This document shows, in pieces, positions 16,891-24,529 of a stretch of DNA of 64,000 bases; within the stretch, counting starts at the first letter, position 1; each line of letters opens with the position of its first letter. The notes under the pieces are model-generated. The model saw only the letters and a list, made by a program, of their open reading frames with translations, ran no database searches and was not told where the DNA came from. A program made the position numbers and the translations under genes. Origin of the DNA: Nioella ostreopsis (GTDB lineage Bacteria > Pseudomonadota > Alphaproteobacteria > Rhodobacterales > Rhodobacteraceae). Where the stretch lies: positions 62,001-126,000 of the forward strand of contig NZ_RCIQ01000007.1 of the NCBI RefSeq assembly GCF_004000255.1, in the 5' to 3' direction.

Positions 16891-17622
16891 ATGATCGAGC
16901 TGTTTTCCGACCCCGCCGTGTGGGCCTCTTTCCTGACCCTGACCGTTCTGGAAATCGTGCTCGGCGTTGATAACGTCATCTTCATTTCCATCGCCGCCGC
17001 CCGACTGCCCGCGGAGCAACGCCGCCGCGCGCGGGTGATCGGGCTGACGGGGGCGCTGGTGCTGCGCATCCTGCTGCTGCTGTCCATCGCCTGGATCATC
17101 GGCCTGTCCGAGCCCATTGCCACCGTCTTCGGGCTGGAGATCAGCTGGCGCGACCTTATCCTGATCGCGGGCGGGTTGTTCCTGATCTACAAGGCCTCGA
17201 CCGAGATCTTTGACGAGGTCGAGGGCGACATCCACACGACCGGGGAAACCGTGGTCAAGGCGGTGTTTGCCTCGGTCATCTTCCAGATCATGGTGCTCGA
17301 TCTGGTCTTCTCGCTCGACTCGGTCATCACCGCCGTGGGCATCGCCGATCATATCGAGGTGATGATCGCCGCCGTGGTCGTGGCCATCGTGATCATGATG
17401 GTCGCCGCCGCCCCGATCGCGAAATTCGTGGAGGACCACCCGTCCACCAAAATGCTGGCACTGGCCTTCCTGGTCATGGTCGGCATGGCCCTTGTTGCAG
17501 ATGGTTTCCACTTCCATGTCGAACGCGGATTCATCTATGCGGCGATGGTCTTTGCCGGGGCCGTCGAGATGCTGAACCTGTGGCGCGCGGCGCGGCGCAA
17601 GCGGCTGGCGGAAAATGCGTAA
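16891..17622 (+). CDS. TerC family integral membrane protein
   Basis: This 243-residue protein has seven or more hydrophobic segments and the TerC signatures EIVLGVDNVIFISIAA and VLDLVFSLDSVITAVG, whose Asp and Ser residues are conserved. TerC/Alx proteins are linked to metal (especially manganese) efflux and protection of exported proteins. A GAGGAG site precedes the ATG by seven bases. It is followed by the tRNA-Gly array. Confidence 0.93.
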   Translation: MIELFSDPAVWASFLTLTVLEIVLGVDNVIFISIAAARLPAEQRRRARVIGLTGALVLRILLLLSIAWIIGLSEPIATVFGLEISWRDLILIAGGLFLIYKASTEIFDEVEGDIHTTGETVVKAVFASVIFQIMVLDLVFSLDSVITAVGIADHIEVMIAAVVVAIVIMMVAAAPIAKFVEDHPSTKMLALAFLVMVGMALVADGFHFHVERGFIYAAMVFAGAVEMLNLWRAARRKRLAENA

Positions 17623-17639
17623 GCGGCGCGATTTTCCTC

Positions 17640-17668
17640 TTGCAGCCCTGCGGCTGTCAGCCTAAATA
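17640..17668 (+). promoter_or_regulatory. tRNA-Gly copy 1 promoter
   Basis: TTGCAG (17640-17645), a 17-base spacer, then TAAATA (17663-17668), 13 bases before the tRNA. The spacer differs from that of copies 2-4. Confidence 0.75.
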
Positions 17669-17681
17669 CCGCCCTCACAGA

Positions 17682-17756
17682 GCGGGCGTAGCTCAGGGGT
17701 AGAGCATAACCTTGCCAAGGTTAGGGTCGTGAGTTCGAATCTCATCGCCCGCTCCA
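17682..17756 (+). tRNA. tRNA-Gly(GCC), copy 1
   Basis: This 75-base gene has a GCGGGCG/CGCCCGC acceptor stem, anticodon loop TTGCCAA (GCC), a TTCGAAT T-loop, and an encoded CCA end. It is flanked by its own promoter and terminator. Confidence 0.98.
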
Positions 17757-17761
17757 ATCAA

Positions 17762-17789
17762 AAAGGCCTCCGGATTTCCGGGGGCCTTT
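17762..17789 (+). terminator. tRNA-Gly copy 1 terminator
   Basis: A 12-bp stem (AAAGGCCTCCGG with CCGGGGGCCTTT, one G-U pair) lies 6 bases after the CCA end. Confidence 0.85.
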
Positions 17790-17837
17790 CTGATTCCGGG
17801 CGGGGCGCGCTCCTGTGACGGTGCCCCAAATTTCCTC

Positions 17838-17866
17838 TTGCAGCCCCCGATCACCCGTCCTAAACA
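17838..17866 (+). promoter_or_regulatory. tRNA-Gly copy 2 promoter
   Basis: TTGCAG, a 17-base spacer, TAAACA, 14 bases before the tRNA. The same promoter is repeated 199 and 398 bp further on. Confidence 0.72.
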
Positions 17867-17880
17867 CCGCCCTCAAGAGA

Positions 17881-17955
17881 GCGGGCGTAGCTCAGGGGTA
17901 GAGCATAACCTTGCCAAGGTTAGGGTCGTGAGTTCGAATCTCATCGCCCGCTCCA
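17881..17955 (+). tRNA. tRNA-Gly(GCC), copy 2
   Basis: Identical to copy 1 over all 75 bases, with the CCA end encoded. Confidence 0.98.
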
Positions 17956-17960
17956 ATCAA

Positions 17961-17988
17961 AAAGGCCTCCGGATTTCCGGGGGCCTTT
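17961..17988 (+). terminator. tRNA-Gly copy 2 terminator
   Basis: Same hairpin as after copy 1. Confidence 0.85.
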
Positions 17989-18036
17989 CTGATTCCGGGC
18001 GGGGCGCGCTCCTGTGACGGTGCCCCAAATTTCCTC

Positions 18037-18065
18037 TTGCAGCCCCCGATCACCCGTCCTAAACA
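18037..18065 (+). promoter_or_regulatory. tRNA-Gly copy 3 promoter
   Basis: TTGCAG, a 17-base spacer, TAAACA; exact copy of the unit 2 promoter. Confidence 0.72.
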
Positions 18066-18079
18066 CCGCCCTCAAGAGA

Positions 18080-18154
18080 GCGGGCGTAGCTCAGGGGTAG
18101 AGCATAACCTTGCCAAGGTTAGGGTCGTGAGTTCGAATCTCATCGCCCGCTCCA
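18080..18154 (+). tRNA. tRNA-Gly(GCC), copy 3
   Basis: Identical to copies 1 and 2, with the CCA end encoded. Confidence 0.98.
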
Positions 18155-18159
18155 ATCAA

Positions 18160-18187
18160 AAAGGCCTCCGGATTTCCGGGGGCCTTT
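18160..18187 (+). terminator. tRNA-Gly copy 3 terminator
   Basis: Same hairpin as after copies 1 and 2. Confidence 0.85.
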
Positions 18188-18235
18188 CTGATTCCGGGCG
18201 GGGCGCGCTCCTGTGACGGTGCCCCAAATTTCCTC

Positions 18236-18264
18236 TTGCAGCCCCCGATCACCCGTCCTAAACA
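18236..18264 (+). promoter_or_regulatory. tRNA-Gly copy 4 promoter
   Basis: TTGCAG, a 17-base spacer, TAAACA; exact copy of the unit 2 promoter. Confidence 0.72.
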
Positions 18265-18278
18265 CCGCCCTCAAGAGA

Positions 18279-18353
18279 GCGGGCGTAGCTCAGGGGTAGA
18301 GCATAACCTTGCCAAGGTTAGGGTCGTGAGTTCGAATCTCATCGCCCGCTCCA
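18279..18353 (+). tRNA. tRNA-Gly(GCC), copy 4
   Basis: Identical to the other three copies. Its downstream flank is unique and ends the array. Confidence 0.98.
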
Positions 18354-18358
18354 ATCAA

Positions 18359-18386
18359 AAAGGCCTCCGGATTTCCGGAGGCCTTT
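18359..18386. terminator. bidirectional terminator, tRNA-Gly copy 4 / Sel1 gene
   Basis: Here the 12-bp stem is perfect (CCGGAGG instead of CCGGGGG) and flanked by A and T runs on both sides, so it can end both the tRNA transcript and the convergent Sel1-repeat gene. Confidence 0.85.
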
Positions 18387-18401
18387 TGCGTTTCCAGGGG
18401 A

Positions 18402-19244
18402 TTACTGCGCGCGCATCTCTTCAAGACGTTCGGCGGCATCGGGATGGCCCAGTTCCTGCGCCCGTTCGAACCACAGGATTGCCAGCGCATCGTCCTGCTG
18501 TACGCCGTCACCGTCCCGGATGATGATCCCCATATTATAGGCGGAGTAGTCGTCGCCCAGATTGGCGGCCTCGGCCCAGATCCGCGCAGCCTCGGCCCGG
18601 TTTTCCGGGAAGCCACGGCCGCGATAATGTCCGAAGGCCACCAGGCGCATGGCAACCTCGTCGCCTTGCGCGGCGGACAGGCCAGCCCAGTACATCGCCG
18701 CGTTGTCGTCGTTTTCCACGCCTTCAGCATTGTAATAGGCGTAGGCCAGGTTCGATTGCGCAATCGCGTTGCCCTGCTCGGCCGCCTGACGGAAAAGCTG
18801 AACCGCGCGGACATAGTCCTGCTCGACGCCCTCACCATCCCAGTAGATCATGCCAAGATCCAATTGGGCGCTGGCCTCGCCAGCTTCCGCCCGTGCCGTG
18901 AGACCGGCGATTTCGGCAATCATCATCACGTCGACCCCGTCGACCATCACGGCAAATCCGTCATTGCCATCGACCACGACCTGCGCTTCCGGCTGGACGT
19001 TGTAGACCTGACCATCGACGACGACGCTGCTGTTGGTGATCAGCACCGTGTGCTCGTTCAGCACCGCCTCGATCCCGCGCGCGGTTTCACGCGAGCTGAT
19101 CGAACCCGATCCGGTGATGGTGACGGAGATGTCGCCATAGGTGGACGTCATGTGCGACTGCGCCGCGGCAGTCAGCGGCAGGGCAAGCGCCAGCCCTGCG
19201 GCGAGGATCAGGGCGCGGGGAAAAACAAGACGGAAGTGGGACAT
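18402..19244 (-). CDS. secreted Sel1-repeat protein
   Basis: This 280-residue protein has a signal peptide (hydrophobic core LILAAGLALALPLTAAA, cut near AAAQS). A region of about 90 residues follows with no family I recognise, then about four Sel1-type TPR repeats (for example DLGMIYWDGEGVEQDYVRAV and NLAYAYYNAEGVENDDNAA). Sel1 repeats are protein-interaction scaffolds, often periplasmic. AGGAGAG lies at the right distance before the ATG. It is convergent with the tRNA-Gly array. The partner and process are unknown. Confidence 0.85.
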   Translation of the reverse strand: MSHFRLVFPRALILAAGLALALPLTAAAQSHMTSTYGDISVTITGSGSISSRETARGIEAVLNEHTVLITNSSVVVDGQVYNVQPEAQVVVDGNDGFAVMVDGVDVMMIAEIAGLTARAEAGEASAQLDLGMIYWDGEGVEQDYVRAVQLFRQAAEQGNAIAQSNLAYAYYNAEGVENDDNAAMYWAGLSAAQGDEVAMRLVAFGHYRGRGFPENRAEAARIWAEAANLGDDYSAYNMGIIIRDGDGVQQDDALAILWFERAQELGHPDAAERLEEMRAQ

Positions 19245-19426
19245 GAAACTCTCCTGAAATGGAAGGCTGGCGGAAAAATGCCGGGAATCACGGATGCACA
19301 GATTATATAGTGTTAATCAGACATTTAGTCAAGATCGCCGATGACAGGTATTTTTCCTTGCAAATGCAGGCCCGGTTTCGAACACTCCATACTGTATTGC
19401 ATCAACAGTTTGTAGGAGGACCACCG

Positions 19427-20377
19427 ATGTCCCGCATATTGACCGCCATAGCATCCATTGGCCTTGCCGCGATCACGGCGTTGCCTGCTTTGGCCCAATC
19501 CCCGCTTAGCCTGTCGGGGATGAGCGTCTACCGCTACGAAACCCTTGTCGACCATTCCGGCAATTCCGGATCATTCTGCTGCGCGCCTTACGTGCTTGGT
19601 GGCCCGGATGGTCATTTCTTCTACATCCGCGCCATCTTCGACGTGGCATGGAGCGACGATCTGGAACGGATTTCCTACAGCTCGTCCGACATTACCCTGT
19701 TGTTGCCCGGCGATGAGGAAGGCCGCCGTGCCCAGGGGCGCTACGACTGGTTCGGGGTGTTCACGCCGTCTGCCGGATCCATGTCGGAACGTCGCCCGCG
19801 GGACTTCCCCGAGGAGACCGCGCAGGCCTTCCTGAATGGCGTCTGGTATCTGCCGCGCGAGGCAACGACCGCCACCCTGATTATCGGCGAGGATGATGAC
19901 AGGTTGGAAATTCCGGTGAACCTCGCGGTCGAGGTCGGCCCGGTCATCAGCCCCAGCCAAACCTTCACCTTCGTTCCCACCGGACTGACCCGCGCGACCG
20001 AGCTGACTGCGGAAACGAACATGAACCGCACCGACGTGCCAGGGCTGCTGGCGCCCACCACGGGCACGATGCTGCGGGTCGATTTCGATGCCACGCCCGC
20101 CTTCTCGACCGACACCGACGCGCAAGCTGGCGACAATCAGGCATTCCTGCGCAACACCTGGTTCTCGCTGGTCGGCCCGGATGGCGCGCCGCTGACCCTG
20201 ATCGGATCGCAGAGCGGGTCGAACTCCACACCACGAATCGAATGGACCAACTCGATCAGCTGGGATGACAGCCCCCGCACCGTGGACCTGAGCCTCTATT
20301 TCCTCGGCTCCGGCGCGCCGGGCACCTACCAGCTCTATTTCCTTGAGGACATGGTGGGCGAGATCACCCTTCAGTAA
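19427..20377 (+). CDS. hypothetical exported protein
   Basis: This 316-residue protein starts with a clear signal peptide (ILTAIASIGLAAITALPALA, cut before QSPLS) behind TAGGAGGA. The mature part is rich in Thr, Ser, Asp and aromatic residues with predicted beta character and a paired cysteine (SFCCAP). I do not recognise a family. It is transcribed away from the Sel1 gene, with about 180 AT-richer bases between the two starts. It could be an outer-surface or periplasmic protein. Confidence 0.7.
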   Translation: MSRILTAIASIGLAAITALPALAQSPLSLSGMSVYRYETLVDHSGNSGSFCCAPYVLGGPDGHFFYIRAIFDVAWSDDLERISYSSSDITLLLPGDEEGRRAQGRYDWFGVFTPSAGSMSERRPRDFPEETAQAFLNGVWYLPREATTATLIIGEDDDRLEIPVNLAVEVGPVISPSQTFTFVPTGLTRATELTAETNMNRTDVPGLLAPTTGTMLRVDFDATPAFSTDTDAQAGDNQAFLRNTWFSLVGPDGAPLTLIGSQSGSNSTPRIEWTNSISWDDSPRTVDLSLYFLGSGAPGTYQLYFLEDMVGEITLQ

Positions 20378-20384
20378 CGAAACA

Positions 20385-20414
20385 GGCCGGGGCGGCAACG
20401 CGCCCGTCCCGGCC
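20385..20414 (+). terminator. hairpin after the exported protein gene
   Basis: A 7-bp stem GGCCGGG/CCCGGCC lies 8 bases after the stop. There is no T run directly after it, so termination efficiency is uncertain. Confidence 0.5.
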
Positions 20415-20485
20415 CTGCCCTTGCGCCCTTTTCCGCGACGGCGCATCGCCCTATAAGGCGGCAACGACAATGGCGGAGCCCCCCG

Positions 20486-21073
20486 ATGCGAACAGCACAG
20501 ATTTCCCGGCAGACGGCTGAAACCGAGATCAGCGTCGAGATCAATCTCGACGGGACCGGGGCCTATGACAACCAGACCGGGGTCGGCTTTTTCGATCACA
20601 TGCTGGACCAGCTGAGCCGCCATTCGCTGATCGACATGACGATCCGCGCCAAGGGGGATTACCATATCGACGACCACCACACGGTGGAGGATACCGGGAT
20701 CGCGCTCGGTCAGGCACTGGTTCAGGCGCTTGGCGACAAGCGCGGCATCCGGCGCTATGGCGAATGCCACCTGCCGATGGATGACGCGCAGGTCCGCGCG
20801 GCGCTTGATCTGTCGGCGCGGCCCTTCCTCGTGTGGAACGTCACCCTGCCCACGCCCAAGATCGGCACGTTCGACACCGAACTGGTGCGCGAGTTCTTCC
20901 AGGCGGTCAGCACCCATGGCGGCATCACCCTGCATGTGGACCAGATCCACGGCTTCAACAGCCACCACATTGCCGAGGCCGCCTTCAAAGCCGTGGCCCG
21001 CGCCCTGCGCATGGCGGTCGAACCCGACCCGCGCAAGGCCGATGCCATCCCCTCGACCAAGGGCACGCTTTAA
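20486..21073 (+). CDS. hisB: imidazoleglycerol-phosphate dehydratase
   Basis: This 195-residue single-function HisB catalyses the sixth step of histidine synthesis (IGP to imidazoleacetol phosphate). The metal-binding motifs [18 protein letters not shown] and [16 protein letters not shown] are intact, as is the C-terminal STKGTL. It opens the his cluster here, but the next gene is on the other strand, and the TAA stop is nested against that gene's stop (21070-21073). Confidence 0.97.
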   Translation: MRTAQISRQTAETEISVEINLDGTGAYDNQTGVGFFDHMLDQLSRHSLIDMTIRAKGDYHIDDHHTVEDTGIALGQALVQALGDKRGIRRYGECHLPMDDAQVRAALDLSARPFLVWNVTLPTPKIGTFDTELVREFFQAVSTHGGITLHVDQIHGFNSHHIAEAAFKAVARALRMAVEPDPRKADAIPSTKGTL

Positions 21074-21675
21074 GCGGCAGGCCGGGCCCGGCGACGGGCC
21101 AGCCACCATTCCGCAACGATCAGGTTCGGCACCCAACAGAGCCACGCCACCAGCACATAGCCGGTGTCGAACCCGAATCCCGCCGCGAGCGCGGGCAGAT
21201 AGAGCCGTAGGGTGACGGCGGCGAAGGTCAGCGCGGCAGAGCGGATCATCCAGACCTGATGCTCGGCAATCCGGTGCTGCATCGCCAGCCAGACCGCTCG
21301 CGCCGTCGTGACCAGCCACAGAACCGCGAGAAGGCCAAAGCCCATTCCCGCCACTGGCCCGGCGCTGCTGTTTACGGCCAGGCTCAGCCCTGCGACGCCC
21401 GAGACCAGGATCGCCAGCGCATAGACGCGGCCAAGCCAGCGGTGCAGGCGCGGGCGTGACCCCCTCAGACGCGCGCTGAACTGGAAGGGCATGATGACCA
21501 GTGCCACAGGCGCGACCCCGATATGAGCGAAGAGCGCCAGGGCGCGCGGCTCCAGATGATGCGCCATAAAGGGCATGGACAGCTCCACCCCGAAGACGAG
21601 GAACCGCCAGGATACGAGCGCGACCAGCACGGACAGGATGGCAATGGTCCACTGGCGCAGGGTTGCGACGGTCAT
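21070..21675 (-). CDS. DUF2306 family membrane protein
   Basis: This 201-residue protein has about six hydrophobic segments. The [10 protein letters not shown] block and a later [17 protein letters not shown] block are characteristic of DUF2306 membrane proteins of unknown function. The start at 21675 gives the expected length; the frame continues upstream through the operator region without support. It is divergent from a TetR regulator across a set of repeated operator-like sites, so it is the likely TetR target. It separates hisB from hisH. Confidence 0.83.
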   Translation of the reverse strand: MTVATLRQWTIAILSVLVALVSWRFLVFGVELSMPFMAHHLEPRALALFAHIGVAPVALVIMPFQFSARLRGSRPRLHRWLGRVYALAILVSGVAGLSLAVNSSAGPVAGMGFGLLAVLWLVTTARAVWLAMQHRIAEHQVWMIRSAALTFAAVTLRLYLPALAAGFGFDTGYVLVAWLCWVPNLIVAEWWLARRRARPAA

Positions 21676-21689
21676 GGGAGGGCTCCAAT

Positions 21690-21741
21690 TTGACACTGTA
21701 AACTTGACATTGTCATAATCGCTCCACCTTGACGCTGTCAA
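21690..21741. promoter_or_regulatory. TetR operator cluster with overlapping divergent promoters
   Basis: Three copies of TTGACA-x-TGTCAA-like dyads start at 21690, 21704 and 21729. They coincide with promoter elements: on the plus strand TTGACA (21690) with CATAAT 18 bases on, and on the minus strand TTGACA with TTATGA 17 bases on. A repressor bound here would block both genes. Confidence 0.62.
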
Positions 21742-21763
21742 GATGATCCGCGACTGTGGCGGT

Positions 21764-22360
21764 ATGAGCAGCGAAAAACCCAAAGACCGGCATCACCACG
21801 GTAACCTGCGCGCGGCCCTTATCGAGGCCGGGATCGCGCTGTTGACCGAAGGCGGGCTCGATGCACTCACCTTGCGCAAATGCGCCGCGCGCGCCGGGGT
21901 CAGCCATGCCGCGCCCGCGCATCATTTTGACGGGCTCGACGGGTTGCGGGTTGCCATCGCAGAGGAAGGGTTCGACCGGTTCCGCCGCCGGATGCTGGCC
22001 TATGCCGATGCCGCGCCGCAAACCCCGCGCGACCGCCTGTTCGGCATCTGCCGGGGCTACCTGGCCTTCGCCCGTCAGGAGCCTGCGCTTTACGATCTCA
22101 TCTTCAGTTTCCGCGCCAACTCCCGGATGATCGAGGATCTGGAGGAAGGCTCTGCCCCCTCTTACATGGTGCTTCGCGACAGCTGCGCGCCCTTCCAGCC
22201 CGCCGGGGCCGACCCGGTCATCCTGGAAACGCAGGTCTGGTCGCTGGTCCATGGCTACGCGATGCTGATCCTGACCGGGCGCTTTGGCGATACATCCGCG
22301 CGGGACGAAGAGTTCCTCGCCGTGCTCGACCGGATCATCGCACCGCCCCTTTCCCCTTGA
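21764..22360 (+). CDS. TetR/AcrR family transcriptional regulator
   Basis: The protein has about 198 residues with an N-terminal TetR helix-turn-helix (RAALIEAGIALLTEGGLDAL, then TLRKCAARAGVSHAAPAHHF) and a helical C-terminal ligand domain of the WHG type (LYDLIFSF, VWSLVHGYAMLILTGRF). An in-frame ATG at 21743 would add seven residues but would overlap the third operator dyad. Position and operator layout suggest that it represses itself and the divergent DUF2306 gene. The ligand is unknown. Confidence 0.88.
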   Translation: MSSEKPKDRHHHGNLRAALIEAGIALLTEGGLDALTLRKCAARAGVSHAAPAHHFDGLDGLRVAIAEEGFDRFRRRMLAYADAAPQTPRDRLFGICRGYLAFARQEPALYDLIFSFRANSRMIEDLEEGSAPSYMVLRDSCAPFQPAGADPVILETQVWSLVHGYAMLILTGRFGDTSARDEEFLAVLDRIIAPPLSP

Positions 22361-22414
22361 CCTCGCGCGCCCATTGCGCGACCCCCTGCGCCAGAGACCT
22401 GAGCGAGGCAGACC

Positions 22415-23053
22415 ATGACCACCGTCCTTGTGGATTACGAAAGCGGCAACCTGCATTCCGCCGAGAAGGCCTTTCAACGTATGGCGGCCGAGGGCGGCCA
22501 TGGCCCCGTCCAGATCACCGCCGACCCCGAGGTCGTGGCCAAGGCCTCCCGCATCGTGCTGCCCGGGGACGGCGCCTTCCCGGCCTGCCGCCGCGGGTTG
22601 CAGGCGATTGACGGGCTGGAGGCCGCGCTGATCGAGGCGGTTGAAACGCGCGGTGTGCCCTTCCTTGGCATCTGCGTCGGGATGCAGATGCTGACCGGCT
22701 GGGGCCGCGAATACGAGGATGTGGAAGGCTTCGGCTGGATCCCCGGCGAGGTGGTCAGGATCATACCCGCCGACCCTTCGCTGAAAGTGCCGCATATGGG
22801 CTGGAACGATCTGGTCATCGACCGCGCCCACCCGGTTCTGGAGGGGCTGTCCACCGGCGATCACGCCTATTTCGTCCACAGCTATCACATGAAGGTCACC
22901 GACCCGGCCCATCTGCTGGCCCATGTGGAGTATGGGGGCCCGATCACAGCCATCGTGAGCCGGGACAACGTGGTTGGCACCCAGTTCCACCCGGAAAAGA
23001 GCCAACACGCCGGGCTGCGGCTGATTGCCAATTTCCTGAACTGGCAACCCTGA
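22415..23053 (+). CDS. hisH: imidazole glycerol phosphate synthase, glutamine amidotransferase subunit
   Basis: This 212-residue class I glutaminase supplies ammonia to HisF. VDYESGNLHSAEKAF at the start, the nucleophile block FLGICVGMQML, and the His-Glu pair in VGTQFHPEKSQ are all present. GAGGCA precedes the ATG. It lies downstream of the TetR gene with 54 bases between and could share its transcript. hisA follows after an interposed minus-strand gene. Confidence 0.97.
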   Translation: MTTVLVDYESGNLHSAEKAFQRMAAEGGHGPVQITADPEVVAKASRIVLPGDGAFPACRRGLQAIDGLEAALIEAVETRGVPFLGICVGMQMLTGWGREYEDVEGFGWIPGEVVRIIPADPSLKVPHMGWNDLVIDRAHPVLEGLSTGDHAYFVHSYHMKVTDPAHLLAHVEYGGPITAIVSRDNVVGTQFHPEKSQHAGLRLIANFLNWQP

Positions 23054-23092
23054 TCCGCGAACGGTTTCGAATGCCTGCGGCATCCGACCGGG

Positions 23093-23148
23093 GCGGGGGG
23101 CCAGCCCCCCGCACCCCCCGGAGTATTTTCACCAAGAAGAAGGGGGAC
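23093..23148. repeat. GC-rich interspersed element, copy B
   Basis: Same block order as copy A at 7990: a GGGGGGCCAGCCCCCC hairpin, ACCCCCCGGAGTATTTT, then an AAGAAGAAGG box. It lies between the hisH stop and the 3' end of the convergent DUF2147 gene. Confidence 0.6.
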
Positions 23149-23182
23149 AAGCCGTGGCTCGGACCCCATCAGAAACGGCGGA

Positions 23183-23572
23183 TCAGTTCACGCGGGTCCA
23201 GTCGCCTCCACAGCGCTGAATACCGAGCAGGCGGCCACAGACCGACATGGTGTCCCCGTTGAGATAGAGCCGCGAATTGTAGGTGGAATCCCGGTCGGGC
23301 GAATAAAGCCGCCCGCGATATTCCCCACCCCCGCGCGGGGCAGTGTCCCAGATGATCTGACGGCCGACATTCTCGCTGGCCATGGTCGCGCCGGAGCCGT
23401 CGAAGGCCTGAATGAGCGTGCCGCAGAAGTTGCTGCCGCACTGCACGACCTCGATGATCCCGGTATTGCCATTGTCATCGGGCGCGGTGCGCCAGCGGCC
23501 CTCGATCGGGTCGGCGGCGGCCATGCCGGCAAAGCCAAGAACGGCGGCAAGGGCGATAAGCGTGGTTTTCAT
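23183..23572 (-). CDS. DUF2147 family periplasmic protein
   Basis: This 129-residue protein has a signal peptide (TLIALAAVLGFAGMAAA) followed by the DUF2147 core: DPIEGRWRTAPDDNG, VVQCGSNFCGTL and CGRLLGIQRCGGDWTRV, with conserved Trp and Cys residues. DUF2147 is a lipocalin-like periplasmic fold of unknown role. GGAGGAG precedes the chosen ATG at 23572. It is inserted on the opposite strand between hisH and hisA. Confidence 0.86.
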   Translation of the reverse strand: MKTTLIALAAVLGFAGMAAADPIEGRWRTAPDDNGNTGIIEVVQCGSNFCGTLIQAFDGSGATMASENVGRQIIWDTAPRGGGEYRGRLYSPDRDSTYNSRLYLNGDTMSVCGRLLGIQRCGGDWTRVN

Positions 23573-23711
23573 GGTAATCTCCTCCCAGAAACTGGGCACA
23601 GTTTGACCGGGGCTGCGGCATTCTGGCAAGGCTGACGTTGGGTTGCCTTGGCAAGCGCTGCGGCTTCCGGCAAAAGGGCGCCGACACTTGCCCTCGTGAA
23701 AGGCCGCTCTC

Positions 23712-24434
23712 ATGATCCTCTACCCCGCCATCGACCTCAAGGACGGACAGGCCGTGCGGCTTTACAAGGGCGAGATGGAGAAGGCGACGGTCTTCCATGA
23801 CCGACCGGCGGAACAGGCCAAGGCGTTTGAGGCGGCGGGATGCGAGTGGCTGCATCTGGTGGATCTGAACGGCGCCTTCGCGGGCGAGCCGGTAAACGGC
23901 GCAGCGGTCGAGGCGATCCTGGCGGAGACCTCGGTCCCCGCGCAGCTTGGCGGCGGCATCCGCGACATGGAGACCATCGCCATGTGGATCGAGAAGGGCA
24001 TCGCCCGGGTGATCCTGGGCACGGTCGCGGTCGAAAATCCCGATCTGGTGCGCGAAGCAGCCCGCGCCTTCCCCGGCAAGGTCGCCGTCGGCATCGACGC
24101 GCGCAAGGGTATGGTCGCCACCAAGGGATGGGCCGAGGAAACCAATGTGACCGCCACCGACCTTGCGCGCAGCTTCGAGGATGCGGGCGTTGCCGCCATA
24201 ATCTACACCGATATCAACCGCGACGGGGCCATGCAGGGCCCCAATATCGAAGAAACGGCGGCGCTGGCCCATGCCGTGTCGATCCCCGTCATCGCCTCGG
24301 GCGGGGTGTCCTCGCTGGATGACCTGCGGGCGCTCAAATCCTGCGGCGCGCCGCTCAACGGGGCGATCTCTGGCCGGGCGCTCTATGACGGGGCACTGGA
24401 TCTGGCCGAGGCACTTACTGTATTGAAGGGCTAA
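23712..24434 (+). CDS. hisA: phosphoribosylformimino-5-aminoimidazole carboxamide ribotide isomerase
   Basis: This 240-residue TIM-barrel isomerase performs the Amadori step before HisF/HisH. It opens with [17 protein letters not shown] (catalytic Asp in AIDLKDG) and contains [19 protein letters not shown] and [11 protein letters not shown], the half-barrel phosphate motifs shared with HisF. A terminator-like hairpin follows, and a Hint-domain gene intervenes before hisF. Confidence 0.97.
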   Translation: MILYPAIDLKDGQAVRLYKGEMEKATVFHDRPAEQAKAFEAAGCEWLHLVDLNGAFAGEPVNGAAVEAILAETSVPAQLGGGIRDMETIAMWIEKGIARVILGTVAVENPDLVREAARAFPGKVAVGIDARKGMVATKGWAEETNVTATDLARSFEDAGVAAIIYTDINRDGAMQGPNIEETAALAHAVSIPVIASGGVSSLDDLRALKSCGAPLNGAISGRALYDGALDLAEALTVLKG

Positions 24435-24479
24435 TCCCGCCGCATTTTCGCCCAGATTTGCCCCTAGTTTTGCGAAAAA

Positions 24480-24505
24480 CCCGCTGATCACAGCGGGGTA
24501 TCTTT
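24480..24505 (+). terminator. hairpin after hisA
   Basis: CCCGCTG (24480-24486) pairs with CAGCGGG (24491-24497) around a 4-base loop, with TATCTTT following. It would separate hisA from the Hint gene. Confidence 0.55.
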
Positions 24506-24529
24506 GAGCGGTATGGGGCAATTTCGGCC

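Larger units (their letters stand above)
17682..18353 (+). repeat. 199-bp tandem repeat carrying four tRNA-Gly genes
   Basis: Three consecutive 199-bp units (17682-17880, 17881-18079, 18080-18278) are identical base for base, including tRNA, terminator and next promoter. A fourth tRNA (18279-18353) follows with a different downstream flank. The perfect identity points to recent or actively homogenised duplication. Confidence 0.95.

Noticed and set aside
17682-18353. Possible mobile-element attachment sites from repeated tRNA ends
   Set aside because: Whole 199-bp units repeat, not only tRNA 3' ends, and no integrase or foreign cargo lies between copies.
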